Assembly: GCA_015222405.1 (NCBI GenBank)
Contig: JADFVG010000076.1
Span: forward strand, 1 to 5,993
Direction of reading: 5' to 3'
Origin: Chloroflexota bacterium
GTDB lineage: Bacteria > Chloroflexota > Dehalococcoidia > E44-bin15
Length of the DNA: 5,993 nt
Below, piece after piece: positions 1 to 4,912 of this stretch; within the stretch, counting starts at the first letter, position 1, and each line of letters starts with the position of its first letter. The notes below the pieces were generated by a model. The model saw only the letters and a program-made list of their open reading frames with translations, did no database searches and was not told the origin of the DNA. Made by a program: the position numbers and the translations under genes.

Positions 1-51
1 AATCTGCTGCCATAACGATGCCATTTTGGCATACGATAGCTAGAACAAGGG

Positions 52-495
52 TCATCCTTGAAAGACAGACCTTCCCGCGTATTCTGGATATTTTTTGTAG
101 ATGTGACGTAGCAAGTCAGCAAAGGTCTTGTCCAAGACATCCTCATGCACTGCTGAGATCAGTTCTAATTGTTCTGGCTTTGCTTGCTTTTCAAGACTCT
201 TTGCAAGTTTGTGCCCCTGGTTTGTTACACGTACATAGCTCCAATTCCGCCCTGCTCTTGCAATCCGGTCAATTAGCTTTTTGCTTTCTAGTAGATCCAA
301 GTCGTTGTAAAGAGAGATGGAGAAAGGGCCATAGTCGTACGGCTCAAAATTGTAGGAATGCGGCTCTAACGCACCCCCTTTCTCTAAAAGAAACATCCCC
401 TTCATTATTCTGACTGGATCAAGTATTCGACCAGACGCTTTTCCGGCCGCCAGGAAAAGAAGAAGTAGCTCCCACCGCTGTATAGCACGTTTCAT
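52..495 (-). CDS. YwgA/Panacea-like small winged-helix protein
   Basis: The 147-aa product has a basic, leucine-rich first helix (residues 1-18), then 'GRILDPVRIMKGMFLLEK' (about 22-39), then 'YDYGPFSISLYNDLDLLESKKLI' (53-75), a strand-like segment 'WSYVRVTNQGHKLAKSL' and a helical C-terminus. The 'YxYGPFSxxLYxDLxxLxxxxLI' block is what I associate with YwgA-type and Panacea (DUF4065)-like proteins, which are usually small, poorly characterised and often linked to mobile elements or toxin-antitoxin loci. The ATG is well supported by an AAGGAG Shine-Dalgarno sequence 7 nt upstream. It lies 52 bp after the ribbon-helix-helix gene with no obvious terminator between, so the two are probably one transcript. 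The sequence is AT-richer than the phage genes to the right. The function is unknown; antitoxin, repressor partner or defence-associated regulator are all possible. The family call comes from remembered motifs, not a search. Confidence 0.75.
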   Translation of the reverse strand: MKRAIQRWELLLLFLAAGKASGRILDPVRIMKGMFLLEKGGALEPHSYNFEPYDYGPFSISLYNDLDLLESKKLIDRIARAGRNWSYVRVTNQGHKLAKSLEKQAKPEQLELISAVHEDVLDKTFADLLRHIYKKYPEYAGRSVFQG

Positions 496-547
496 GATAT
501 CTCTCCTTCCTCCTAGTTATAGCTTGTAAGTGTTAGCAACTCACTAT

Positions 548-706
548 CTATTCACGCTGCTTGTGCTTTTCCTCGAAGAAATCAATGAGTTCTTCAACAA
601 TTCCAGCATAAGTCTGCCCTTTATGCTTTATCTTGTCAAGCCGTTCTATGGTCTTTGCCTTTAATTTGATTGATTTGTCTTGCTTTCTTGGAGTTTCACC
701 TTCCAT
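548..706 (-). CDS. Ribbon-helix-helix-like small DNA-binding protein
   Basis: From ATG 706 the product is 52 aa: a charged N-terminus, a short strand 'KSIKLKAKTIERL' (11-23), helix 'DKIKHKG', the turn 'QTYAGIVEELIDFFEE' (31-46) and a charged tail. This beta-alpha-alpha plan, with 'GQTYAGIVEEL', fits small CopG/VapB-antitoxin-like ribbon-helix-helix proteins (the DUF7557-like group in my recollection), which bind operators as dimers. A longer 61-aa version from ATG 733 is open, but that codon lies upstream of the -10 box of the strong promoter and could not be on its transcript; the extra 'MIPWYNIVT' is just translated promoter and operator palindrome. ATG 706 has no Shine-Dalgarno, consistent with a leaderless message. 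It is followed by the YwgA-like gene. Autoregulation through the upstream repeats is inferred. Confidence 0.72.
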   Translation of the reverse strand: MEGETPRKQDKSIKLKAKTIERLDKIKHKGQTYAGIVEELIDFFEEKHKQRE

Positions 707-715
707 AGTTACTAT

Positions 716-744
716 ATTATACCATGGTATCATATGGTTGTCAA
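716..744 (-). promoter_or_regulatory. Consensus extended sigma-70 promoter for RHH gene
   Basis: On the minus strand TTGACA (744-739) is followed by a 17-bp spacer and TATAAT (721-716), preceded by the extended -10 TGG (724-722). All twelve hexamer positions match consensus. The expected start, about 7 nt past the -10, is near 709, only about 3 nt before ATG 706. The 12-bp palindrome at 719-730 covers the -10 and part of the spacer, so a bound repressor would block it. Confidence 0.8.
719..730. promoter_or_regulatory. 12-bp palindromic candidate operator
   Basis: ATACCATGGTAT is a perfect 12-bp palindrome overlapping the -10 box of the RHH promoter. Related half-sites (ATGGTAT, GTATACT, TGATATCA at 795-802) recur across the 70-bp repeats to the right. 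The position suits autorepression by the ribbon-helix-helix product; binding itself is inferred. Confidence 0.55.
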
Positions 745-774
745 TGGTGCTATATGGTATACTATTTACTATCC

Positions 775-783
775 TGGTATAAT
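775..783 (+). promoter_or_regulatory. Plus-strand extended -10 (repeat copy 1)
   Basis: TGGTATAAT on the plus strand is an exact TGn-extended -10 element. The hexamer 17 bp upstream (755-760, TGGTAT) is not a good -35. If active it would fire rightwards, away from the RHH gene and antisense to the portal gene. Confidence 0.35.
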
Positions 784-785
784 GT

Positions 786-814
786 AGTATACTCTGATAT
801 CATATAGTCGTCAG
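786..814 (-). promoter_or_regulatory. Degenerate second copy of the RHH promoter
   Basis: Exactly 70 bp upstream of the consensus promoter, the minus strand reads CTGACG (814-809), a 17-bp spacer, then TATACT (791-786). This gives 4 of 6 and 5 of 6 matches. It looks like the duplicated and decayed copy of the same promoter. It may still be weakly active, and its transcript would have a leader of about 70 nt. Confidence 0.4.
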
Positions 815-844
815 TAGTGTTACATATTCTACCATTTACCATTA

Positions 845-853
845 TGGTATAAT
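845..853 (+). promoter_or_regulatory. Plus-strand extended -10 (repeat copy 2)
   Basis: A second exact TGGTATAAT on the plus strand, 70 bp from the first, again without a convincing -35 (825-830, TATTCT). It is conserved between the repeat copies while neighbouring bases diverged. Rightward transcription would enter the 3' end of the portal gene in antisense. Confidence 0.35.
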
Positions 854-855
854 AA

Positions 856-877
856 GGTATACTATGGTATACTATGG
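856..877. repeat. 10-bp direct repeats, candidate operator
   Basis: GGTATACTAT occurs twice back to back (856-865, 866-875), followed by GG. The 10-bp spacing is about one helical turn, which suits side-by-side dimers on one face of the DNA. Each unit contains the small palindrome GTATAC. Confidence 0.5.
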
Positions 878-879
878 CT

Positions 880-942
880 ACCCAAGAACCAATTCAAACC
901 ACTCTTCATCTGAAATTTTCAGCCATGACCTTTCTGCAGTCT
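880..942 (-). other. Possible remnant of a gene start after portal
   Basis: Just past the portal stop the minus strand has ATG (926-924) giving MAENFR and then a stop. In the neighbouring frame the same stretch encodes a protein-like 'KISDEEWFELVLG' before a TAG near 881. One base removed from the AAAA run would join them as 'MAEISDEEWFELVLG'. This could be the frameshifted first codons of a lost downstream phage gene. A weak AAAGG sits only 2 nt before the ATG. A 13-bp imperfect palindrome (CTGAAA-T-TTTCAG, 910-922) lies within it. The stretch is short and chance is possible. Confidence 0.25.
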
Positions 943-2337
943 TCAAGGCTGCGGCGGCTCTATACTTCCCTCCTCCTCCTCACGCACGCGCTGCAACTCA
1001 TCCTCGGGGTCGTCCACGCCCAGCTCCTCCATGGCGCGGCGGCGGCTGTGAATCCCGGCCTCAACCAGGATCTGCTCCTCCCGCACCAGCCGACCCCGGT
1101 CCTGGGGCAAGACCGGACCCCAGATTATCCGCGAGCGATAGGGGCTGTAGCCAAAAACCCCGGTCTTCTGCTCCAGGATGCGCAGGATCATCTCGTTGCG
1201 CTTCTTGTAGACCGCAGTGCGGATAAGCCGCTTTCGCCTCACCTTCTGCAGCAGGGGGTGAAGCTCCATCTCCAGTGCCACCCCTGATAGCCCCCTCTGG
1301 TTATCGCCAAAGCTGGTGCGCGGCGACTCCGACAGATCGTGGAGGGTGCGATAGATGAGGTCGATGTAGTCCACGTGGAGCCTTACTCCTCCGCCCTGGA
1401 GCAAATCAAGCAGATAGGCTTTGGCCTTCTCCGGAAGCTCCCATACCGCCCCCGGTTGGACGGCGATGTCAGAAGCCTCCTCCACATTTTCCAGGACGGC
1501 GATGGGATTGCCTGAGAGTTCGAGGATGGTGGAGAGCTGGGACATGGCCCGGTTGAGCTCCTGCGCGGGCTCCTTTATCGCCGCGATGTCGGAGATGCCC
1601 CAGAACTTCTTCGGCTCGCGCAGGTTGGGGTAGATGATGAACGGGATGAAGCCATAGGGATTGGGCTTTCGCCTGAGAAGGTCGTTGTCGATCCAGAGCT
1701 CGAAATCGCGGGCGGTCCACACCTCTACCACCGTCGATTCTTTTTTCAAACTTTTCGAACCAGTAGCGAACTTCCCTCCCTGCATATTAGGGGTGAAAGG
1801 AGATGAGGGGCGAAAGCTCGAAAAATTCACCCCGTAGAGGAACTCCACCTCATCGGCGGAGAGCTGGTAGCGGCTGGCGACCCGCCACACCCGGCTCACA
1901 TCGTCGCCCACCCACCAGGCAAAAAGCCCCTGGACATCGGGCGACGATACCCTGATCCGCTGCTCCTCGGTGTCCCAGGTTACCTTGAAGCAGCCATCGC
2001 CCAGGATGGCGGTATCGAGCTCGGTATCGAAGTCGAGTTGCTCCAGGCTATTGCCCTCGTAAACCTGATACAGCGCCTCCTCCGCTCTCCTCGCCCTCTC
2101 CTTGGCCTCGGTGGAATCATCAACCGGGTCAACGGCGAAGTTGAGTCCGCTTATCAAATAGGAGGTCGCCTTTTCCACGAACGCCTTGGCGTAGTTGATG
2201 GTGATGCGCCGCTCCCCCCTTCTTCGATTCCCCAGCCACTGCATTCCGTTATAGAAGTCCAGATTCTCTCGATAGGCCCTGAGGCGCTGAAAGTCCTTGC
2301 GCCCGAGCTGCTGTGGGAAAGAAATATTATTCGTCAT
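943..2337 (-). CDS. Phage portal protein, SPP1 gp6-like
   Basis: The 464-aa product matches the SPP1-type portal plan (Phage_prot_Gp6 family, usually about 450-500 aa), which forms the dodecameric ring at one capsid vertex through which TerL pumps DNA. Visible marks are the N-terminal 'RAYRENLDFYNGMQW' (20-34), 'ITINYAKAFVEKATSYLISG' (45-64), the 'LDTAILGDGCFKV' stretch (107-119), 'NPYGFIPFIIYPN' with 'WGISDI' (226-251), the long helix 'EPAQELNRAMSQLSTILELSGNP' (256-278), 'SGVALEMELHPLLQKV' (351-366), and an acidic Pro-ended tail. The ATG has a GGGAGG Shine-Dalgarno 4 nt upstream and overlaps the preceding HTH gene by 11 bp, so coupled translation is likely. Length is normal and there is no sign of disruption. 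Nothing recognisable as the usual next gene (head morphogenesis or scaffold) follows it. Confidence 0.93.
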   Translation of the reverse strand: MTNNISFPQQLGRKDFQRLRAYRENLDFYNGMQWLGNRRRGERRITINYAKAFVEKATSYLISGLNFAVDPVDDSTEAKERARRAEEALYQVYEGNSLEQLDFDTELDTAILGDGCFKVTWDTEEQRIRVSSPDVQGLFAWWVGDDVSRVWRVASRYQLSADEVEFLYGVNFSSFRPSSPFTPNMQGGKFATGSKSLKKESTVVEVWTARDFELWIDNDLLRRKPNPYGFIPFIIYPNLREPKKFWGISDIAAIKEPAQELNRAMSQLSTILELSGNPIAVLENVEEASDIAVQPGAVWELPEKAKAYLLDLLQGGGVRLHVDYIDLIYRTLHDLSESPRTSFGDNQRGLSGVALEMELHPLLQKVRRKRLIRTAVYKKRNEMILRILEQKTGVFGYSPYRSRIIWGPVLPQDRGRLVREEQILVEAGIHSRRRAMEELGVDDPEDELQRVREEEEGSIEPPQP

Positions 2338-2590
2338 GGTTCCTCCCTATAATGCGATAGACAGTCCTTTTGCTCACGCCGAAGCGCTGCGCCAGTTTTT
2401 CGACCTTTAGCCCTTCCTTTTGGTGGAGGTGCAGTATCTCCTTATTTCTTAGCTCCTTGCCCATCTGCAGCCTCTTAGGCTCGTCATAGCGGCACCGGGG
2501 AAGGGGACAGTCGAGGCAGGAGGGAAAGAGATCGCAGCCATCGTCCTGATACCCTGGGTGCTCAGGAATCAAGTCTTGCTCCGGTTTCAT
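2327..2590 (-). CDS. Cys4 motif plus helix-turn-helix small protein
   Basis: The 87-aa product has two parts. Residues 18-38 hold four cysteines (C19, C25, C28, C33; C-x5-C-x2-C-x4-C) in 'CDLFPSCLDCPLPRCRYDEP', possibly binding zinc or an Fe-S cluster. Residues about 47-83 ('RNKEILHLHQKEGLKVEKLAQRFGVSKRTVYRII') form a clear helix-turn-helix of the resolvase/sigma-70 region 4-like type, with 'VSKRTVYRI' as the recognition helix. The start is firm: GGAGG lies 6 nt upstream, and its ATG overlaps the terminase stop in an ATGA arrangement. Its 3' end overlaps the portal start by 11 bp. It therefore sits in lockstep between motor and portal. I recall similar proteins in phages of Chloroflexota and relatives, annotated only as hypothetical or HTH. 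It could be a late-gene regulator or a packaging-site recognition factor; neither is shown here. Confidence 0.85.
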   Translation of the reverse strand: MKPEQDLIPEHPGYQDDGCDLFPSCLDCPLPRCRYDEPKRLQMGKELRNKEILHLHQKEGLKVEKLAQRFGVSKRTVYRIIGRNHDE

Positions 2591-3978
2591 TTGTCCCCTC
2601 CTAAGCGACCTTTTGCACTCCGGGGCCGGTATTCTGCCGCCTCGATGAGCAGAGCCAGGCTCATCAGGAAGTCATCGTGCCCCTGGTGAGGGTCAACATA
2701 GAAGTTCATCGTCTGGCTGGGGCGAAAGGTGCTTTTTGCCCTTTCCAGCTCAAACCAGAACTCCTGATATTCCTCCGAGCCATCGGCGGCATACATCTTT
2801 ACCCTTCCCGAATTTATTGCCGCCAGCAGATTGAAGCCCAGCCTGGATTTGCTTTGCTGGGTGAAGGGGAAAGGCACGACCACCGCTTTGCCCAGGGCCT
2901 TGGTCAGGAAGCCGGCTACCCCGGCGCCGACCCCGGTGCTGTCCACTACCACCCGACGGCAGCGCCAAACGTTCTTCAAGACGTCCACCAGCTGGGGGTA
3001 GAGGGAGGCGTGGGGTTTGCCTGTCGACCAGTAGTGCTCCACGATGTTTACCCTGGGTTGTTGGATGATCTCGTTATAGGTTGAGAAGTCCAGCTCGCCG
3101 ATGGTCACCACTGTGGAATCCTGCCTCGGTTTCAGGGCGCGAAGCATGGCATCCTCTCCCTCCTCGGCCTCGCCGGCGAGGTCAATCCCGGCGACGTAGA
3201 CCTTTCCCGCCTCGGGAAGATGGCGGCGGCCATGAGCACCCTCTATTTGTGCCCGCTGCTGAGGGCTGAGGAAGCCACCGCCGCCGTGAATCGGCTTCAG
3301 GCAGTATTGGGTCTGAAACAGGGGATGGCTCTCTCCCAGCCGCTCTCTTTCGCCCTCTACGTAGCGAAGATAGTGAGGATTGTATTTTGCTACTTCTTGC
3401 CAATCAAAATGAAAATGGCGCTTTATCCCATCCCTGCGCTCCAATTCCAGGTTGGTCTGCTTCACCTCCTCGAGGAGGGTGGAGTCGTCCCAGGTAGTTC
3501 CATAGTGCACTGTGGTCACGTTGGTCGCTGCCCCCATAGGCTTGAACTCCTTGGAGTACTTCTCATGGGACACATCCTGGCTTTCATCGACCTCGAGCAG
3601 GACATGGGCGGTGGCGCCAACAACGTGGCTTGACTGGTCGGCGCTGAAGAACATCTCCCTTGCCTGGCCTAAACTCACCATGTAGCCCAGTTCGGGGATC
3701 CAGAAGCGGGCATAACCAGCATCATTGAGCCTTTCCTTAAGCCTCATCATGCTCACTACCGTCTGGGGCTTGAAGGTGGGCGAGCACTTTACCAGGTTGC
3801 CGCCGGTGCCCATAAACAGGGTGAGCAGCAGCACCTCAAGCTGGGCTGAAAGCTCGTTCTTGCCCCCCTGCCTTGCCATCTCCACAGAGAAGGTAAGCCC
3901 CTTTCGATTGAGCACGCTATCAAGAACGGCTCCGCCCACTTCGATCTGATAGGGTCTGAGCTTGTGATTGATAGCCAT
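2587..3978 (-). CDS. terL: Terminase large subunit (TerL)
   Basis: The 463-aa product is the phage packaging motor, an ATPase that translocates DNA into the prohead and a nuclease that cuts concatemers. The ATPase half shows 'LRPYQ' (7-11, adenine-binding Q motif), a Walker A-like 'RQGGKN' (36-41; G-G-K rather than GxxGKS, as is common in TerL), Walker B 'VLLEVDE' (126-132, D131 E132) and coupling motif 'HYGTTW' (158-163). The C-terminal RNase H-like nuclease shows its acidic residues in 'VAGIDLAG' (D266), 'VVVDSTGVGAG' (D346) and 'GHDDFLMSLAL' (D435/D436). All key residues are present, so it should be functional. An in-frame TAG lies two codons upstream of ATG 3978, which fixes the start at or after it. 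Unlike most neighbours this start has no Shine-Dalgarno. Its stop overlaps the next start by 4 bp. Confidence 0.95.
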   Translation of the reverse strand: MAINHKLRPYQIEVGGAVLDSVLNRKGLTFSVEMARQGGKNELSAQLEVLLLTLFMGTGGNLVKCSPTFKPQTVVSMMRLKERLNDAGYARFWIPELGYMVSLGQAREMFFSADQSSHVVGATAHVLLEVDESQDVSHEKYSKEFKPMGAATNVTTVHYGTTWDDSTLLEEVKQTNLELERRDGIKRHFHFDWQEVAKYNPHYLRYVEGERERLGESHPLFQTQYCLKPIHGGGGFLSPQQRAQIEGAHGRRHLPEAGKVYVAGIDLAGEAEEGEDAMLRALKPRQDSTVVTIGELDFSTYNEIIQQPRVNIVEHYWSTGKPHASLYPQLVDVLKNVWRCRRVVVDSTGVGAGVAGFLTKALGKAVVVPFPFTQQSKSRLGFNLLAAINSGRVKMYAADGSEEYQEFWFELERAKSTFRPSQTMNFYVDPHQGHDDFLMSLALLIEAAEYRPRSAKGRLGGDK

Positions 3979-3993
3979 TTTCTATATACACCA

Positions 3994-4010
3994 AAAAATC
4001 TGCGATTTTT
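3994..4010. repeat. Inverted repeat upstream of terL
   Basis: AAAAATC and GATTTTT (7-bp arms) flank a 3-nt centre, followed at 4013-4020 by the palindrome GGGGCCCC. The hairpin lies 15 nt before the terL ATG in the 46-bp gap after the 85-aa gene. It is AT-rich, so weak as a terminator; it could be an operator, an attenuator or an mRNA structure acting on terL start use. Confidence 0.4.
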
Positions 4011-4024
4011 CGGGGGCCCCATTT

Positions 4025-4282
4025 CTAAGCCACGAAACGCATGATCGCTTCGACAAGTACCACCCCGACGAGGAGGAAGATGAGCCCATTTATTCGTCCT
4101 TTAAGCTCCTGGATGTTGCCTTCCATGTTCTTCAATCGCTCCTCGACCACGGCGCCGAAGGCACATCCCGGGGAGGTGTCGACCACAGGTTCCTCTCTGG
4201 TTCCAGTCCGATTTGGACGCCGAACCTTGAGCCAAAGCTCTCGCATCGTTTTTTCCAGCTTGTTCGAGCTTTTGTTCTCCAT
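4025..4282 (-). CDS. Small coiled-coil protein with C-terminal membrane anchor
   Basis: The 85-aa product has a charged, partly basic N-terminus ('KTMRELWLKVRRPNRTGTREE', about 11-31), a helical segment 'VVEERLKNMEGNIQELKGRING' (45-66) with heptad-like spacing, and a hydrophobic span 'LIFLLVGVVLVEAIMRFVA' (67-85) ending the protein. The plan 'ERLKxxExxIxELKxRxN + membrane span' resembles XhlA-type hemolysin/holin-accessory proteins and other small tail-anchored phage proteins, but is too simple to assign. There is no good Shine-Dalgarno; the start codon sits in ATGAAATGAAATG, which also contains a two-codon ATG-AAA-stop mini-ORF. It lies between the 122-aa gene (40 bp away) and terL (46 bp away). 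An unusual place for a lysis gene, so a role in packaging-complex anchoring cannot be excluded. Confidence 0.7.
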   Translation of the reverse strand: MENKSSNKLEKTMRELWLKVRRPNRTGTREEPVVDTSPGCAFGAVVEERLKNMEGNIQELKGRINGLIFLLVGVVLVEAIMRFVA

Positions 4283-4322
4283 TTCATTTCATGTGCAATC
4301 GGGAGTCGAAAGAAGCCTGCCT

Positions 4323-4691
4323 TTAGTTCGAAGGAAAGAGGGCGATGCCGATCTCCTTAAGCACCTCATTGATGGCATCTGCCAGGTCTTCGCGCGACTT
4401 CTTGGACAGGCGGTACTTGGCAGCTACCGCTTTTACCAGAAGGTCAACGCCGCGCATCATCAGCGACATATTATCGGGTTGCTCTTCCAGGGCGCTGGTT
4501 AGCTTCACCCTGAGGAGGGCGATCTCCTCATCCAGGCCCTCGATCTCCTTGGCTTCGGGGAGGAGGACCTGCTCCGCCTCGCTCAAGGCTTGAGCATAAA
4601 ACCCTCTTTTCAAGCTGGGCGCTTTGGTCTTGGAACGCCTTCGGCCAAGTTTGGCCTCAGTTGCGGTAGTTTTGTCTTTAGGCTTTGCCAT
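4323..4691 (-). CDS. Putative small-terminase-position protein
   Basis: The 122-aa product begins with a basic, Lys/Thr-rich tail (1-28), followed by 'LKRGFYAQALSEAEQVLLPEAKEIEGLDEEIALLRVKL' (27-64) and a helical C-terminal half with 'KYRLSKKSREDLADAINEVLKEIGIAL' (92-118). The 'L(K)RGFYA..LSEAE......GLDEEIALLRV' pattern is one I associate with small phage proteins encoded just before TerL, some annotated as terminase small-subunit-like, others hypothetical. It is nearly all alpha-helical with a basic N-terminus, which fits an oligomeric DNA-recognition protein. I chose ATG 4691 because GAGGG lies 5 nt before it; a GTG at 4697 is open but too close to that site. The start overlaps the 50-aa gene by 14 bp. 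The terminase-small-subunit role is inference from position and shape. Confidence 0.78.
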   Translation of the reverse strand: MAKPKDKTTATEAKLGRRRSKTKAPSLKRGFYAQALSEAEQVLLPEAKEIEGLDEEIALLRVKLTSALEEQPDNMSLMMRGVDLLVKAVAAKYRLSKKSREDLADAINEVLKEIGIALFPSN

Positions 4692-4830
4692 CTTCACCCT
4701 CTAGGACATCGAGAAGCCCCTCTATTGAATCGGCAGGAAGCTGGGAAAGCTTTTGCCAGAGACCCAAAAGGAGGTATAGCGCCGCCAACTCCCACTGTTT
4801 GCTGCCGATCGCCGTTGCCAGAGTGGACAT
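4678..4830 (-). CDS. 50-aa helical orphan protein
   Basis: The 50-aa product is 'MSTLATAIGS' followed by an amphipathic/hydrophobic helix 'KQWELAALYLLLGLWQKLSQL' (11-31) and an acidic helix 'PADSIEGLLDVLEGEDG' (32-48). An in-frame ATG at 4893 would give 71 aa, but ATG 4830 has an ideal AAGGAGG Shine-Dalgarno 5 nt upstream, while the added N-terminus is just low-complexity Arg/Lys/Glu/Ser. The overlapping open frame at 4694-4891 reads as a shadow. The 3' end overlaps the 122-aa gene by 14 bp, so both are probably translated in a coupled way. I recall 'KQWELAALYLLLGLL' proteins in related prophages without a known role. The central helix is too interrupted by Glu, Lys and Gln to be a sure membrane span. 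Confidence 0.65.
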   Translation of the reverse strand: MSTLATAIGSKQWELAALYLLLGLWQKLSQLPADSIEGLLDVLEGEDGKA

Positions 4831-4842
4831 CCTCCCCTCCTT
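4828..4842 (-). promoter_or_regulatory. RBS deciding the 50-aa gene start
   Basis: AAGGAGG precedes ATG 4830 with a 5-nt spacer that itself reads GGAGG. It favours the 50-aa product over the 71-aa frame from 4893. Confidence 0.65.
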
Positions 4843-4912
4843 CTTTCGCTTTTCGCTCTCTTTGCCGTTTCCGGAGCGAGTCCTTTTCCACATACTTGAA
4901 TAAGCTAAAAGT

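Larger units (their letters stand above)
721..860. repeat. 70-bp imperfect tandem duplication (promoter/operator array)
   Basis: Bases 721-790 and 791-860 align end to end without gaps at 51 of 70 positions (about 73 percent), and 14 of the 19 mismatches are transitions. Both copies carry the same ordered motifs: a GATATCATAT/GGTATCATAT block, a GTCA(A/G)T block, ACTATTTACT/ACCATTTACC, and TGGTATAAT on the plus strand (775-783 and 845-853). A partial third repeat start (861-870, 9 of 10 matching 721-730) follows. The array is AT-rich, non-coding and lies directly upstream of the RHH gene, so an operator array or centromere-like site is the likely role. Confidence 0.75.

Noticed and set aside
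18..413. 131-codon plus-strand open frame at the left edge
   Set aside because: It is antisense to the YwgA-like gene, which has a proper ribosome site and family-like motifs; this frame has neither.
548..733. 61-aa version of the RHH protein from ATG 733
   Set aside because: ATG 733 lies upstream of the consensus -10 and inside the operator palindrome; ATG 706 fits the predicted transcript start.
721..877. CRISPR array or invertible element in the AT-rich repeats
   Set aside because: The repeats are contiguous with no unique spacers of regular size, the copies are only 73 percent identical, and there are no cas or recombinase genes nearby.
864..1287. Two overlapping plus-strand open frames of 120 and 137 codons
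   Set aside because: They are antisense to the well-supported portal gene, Pro/Arg- or Leu-rich without domain features, and read into the operator repeats at their start.
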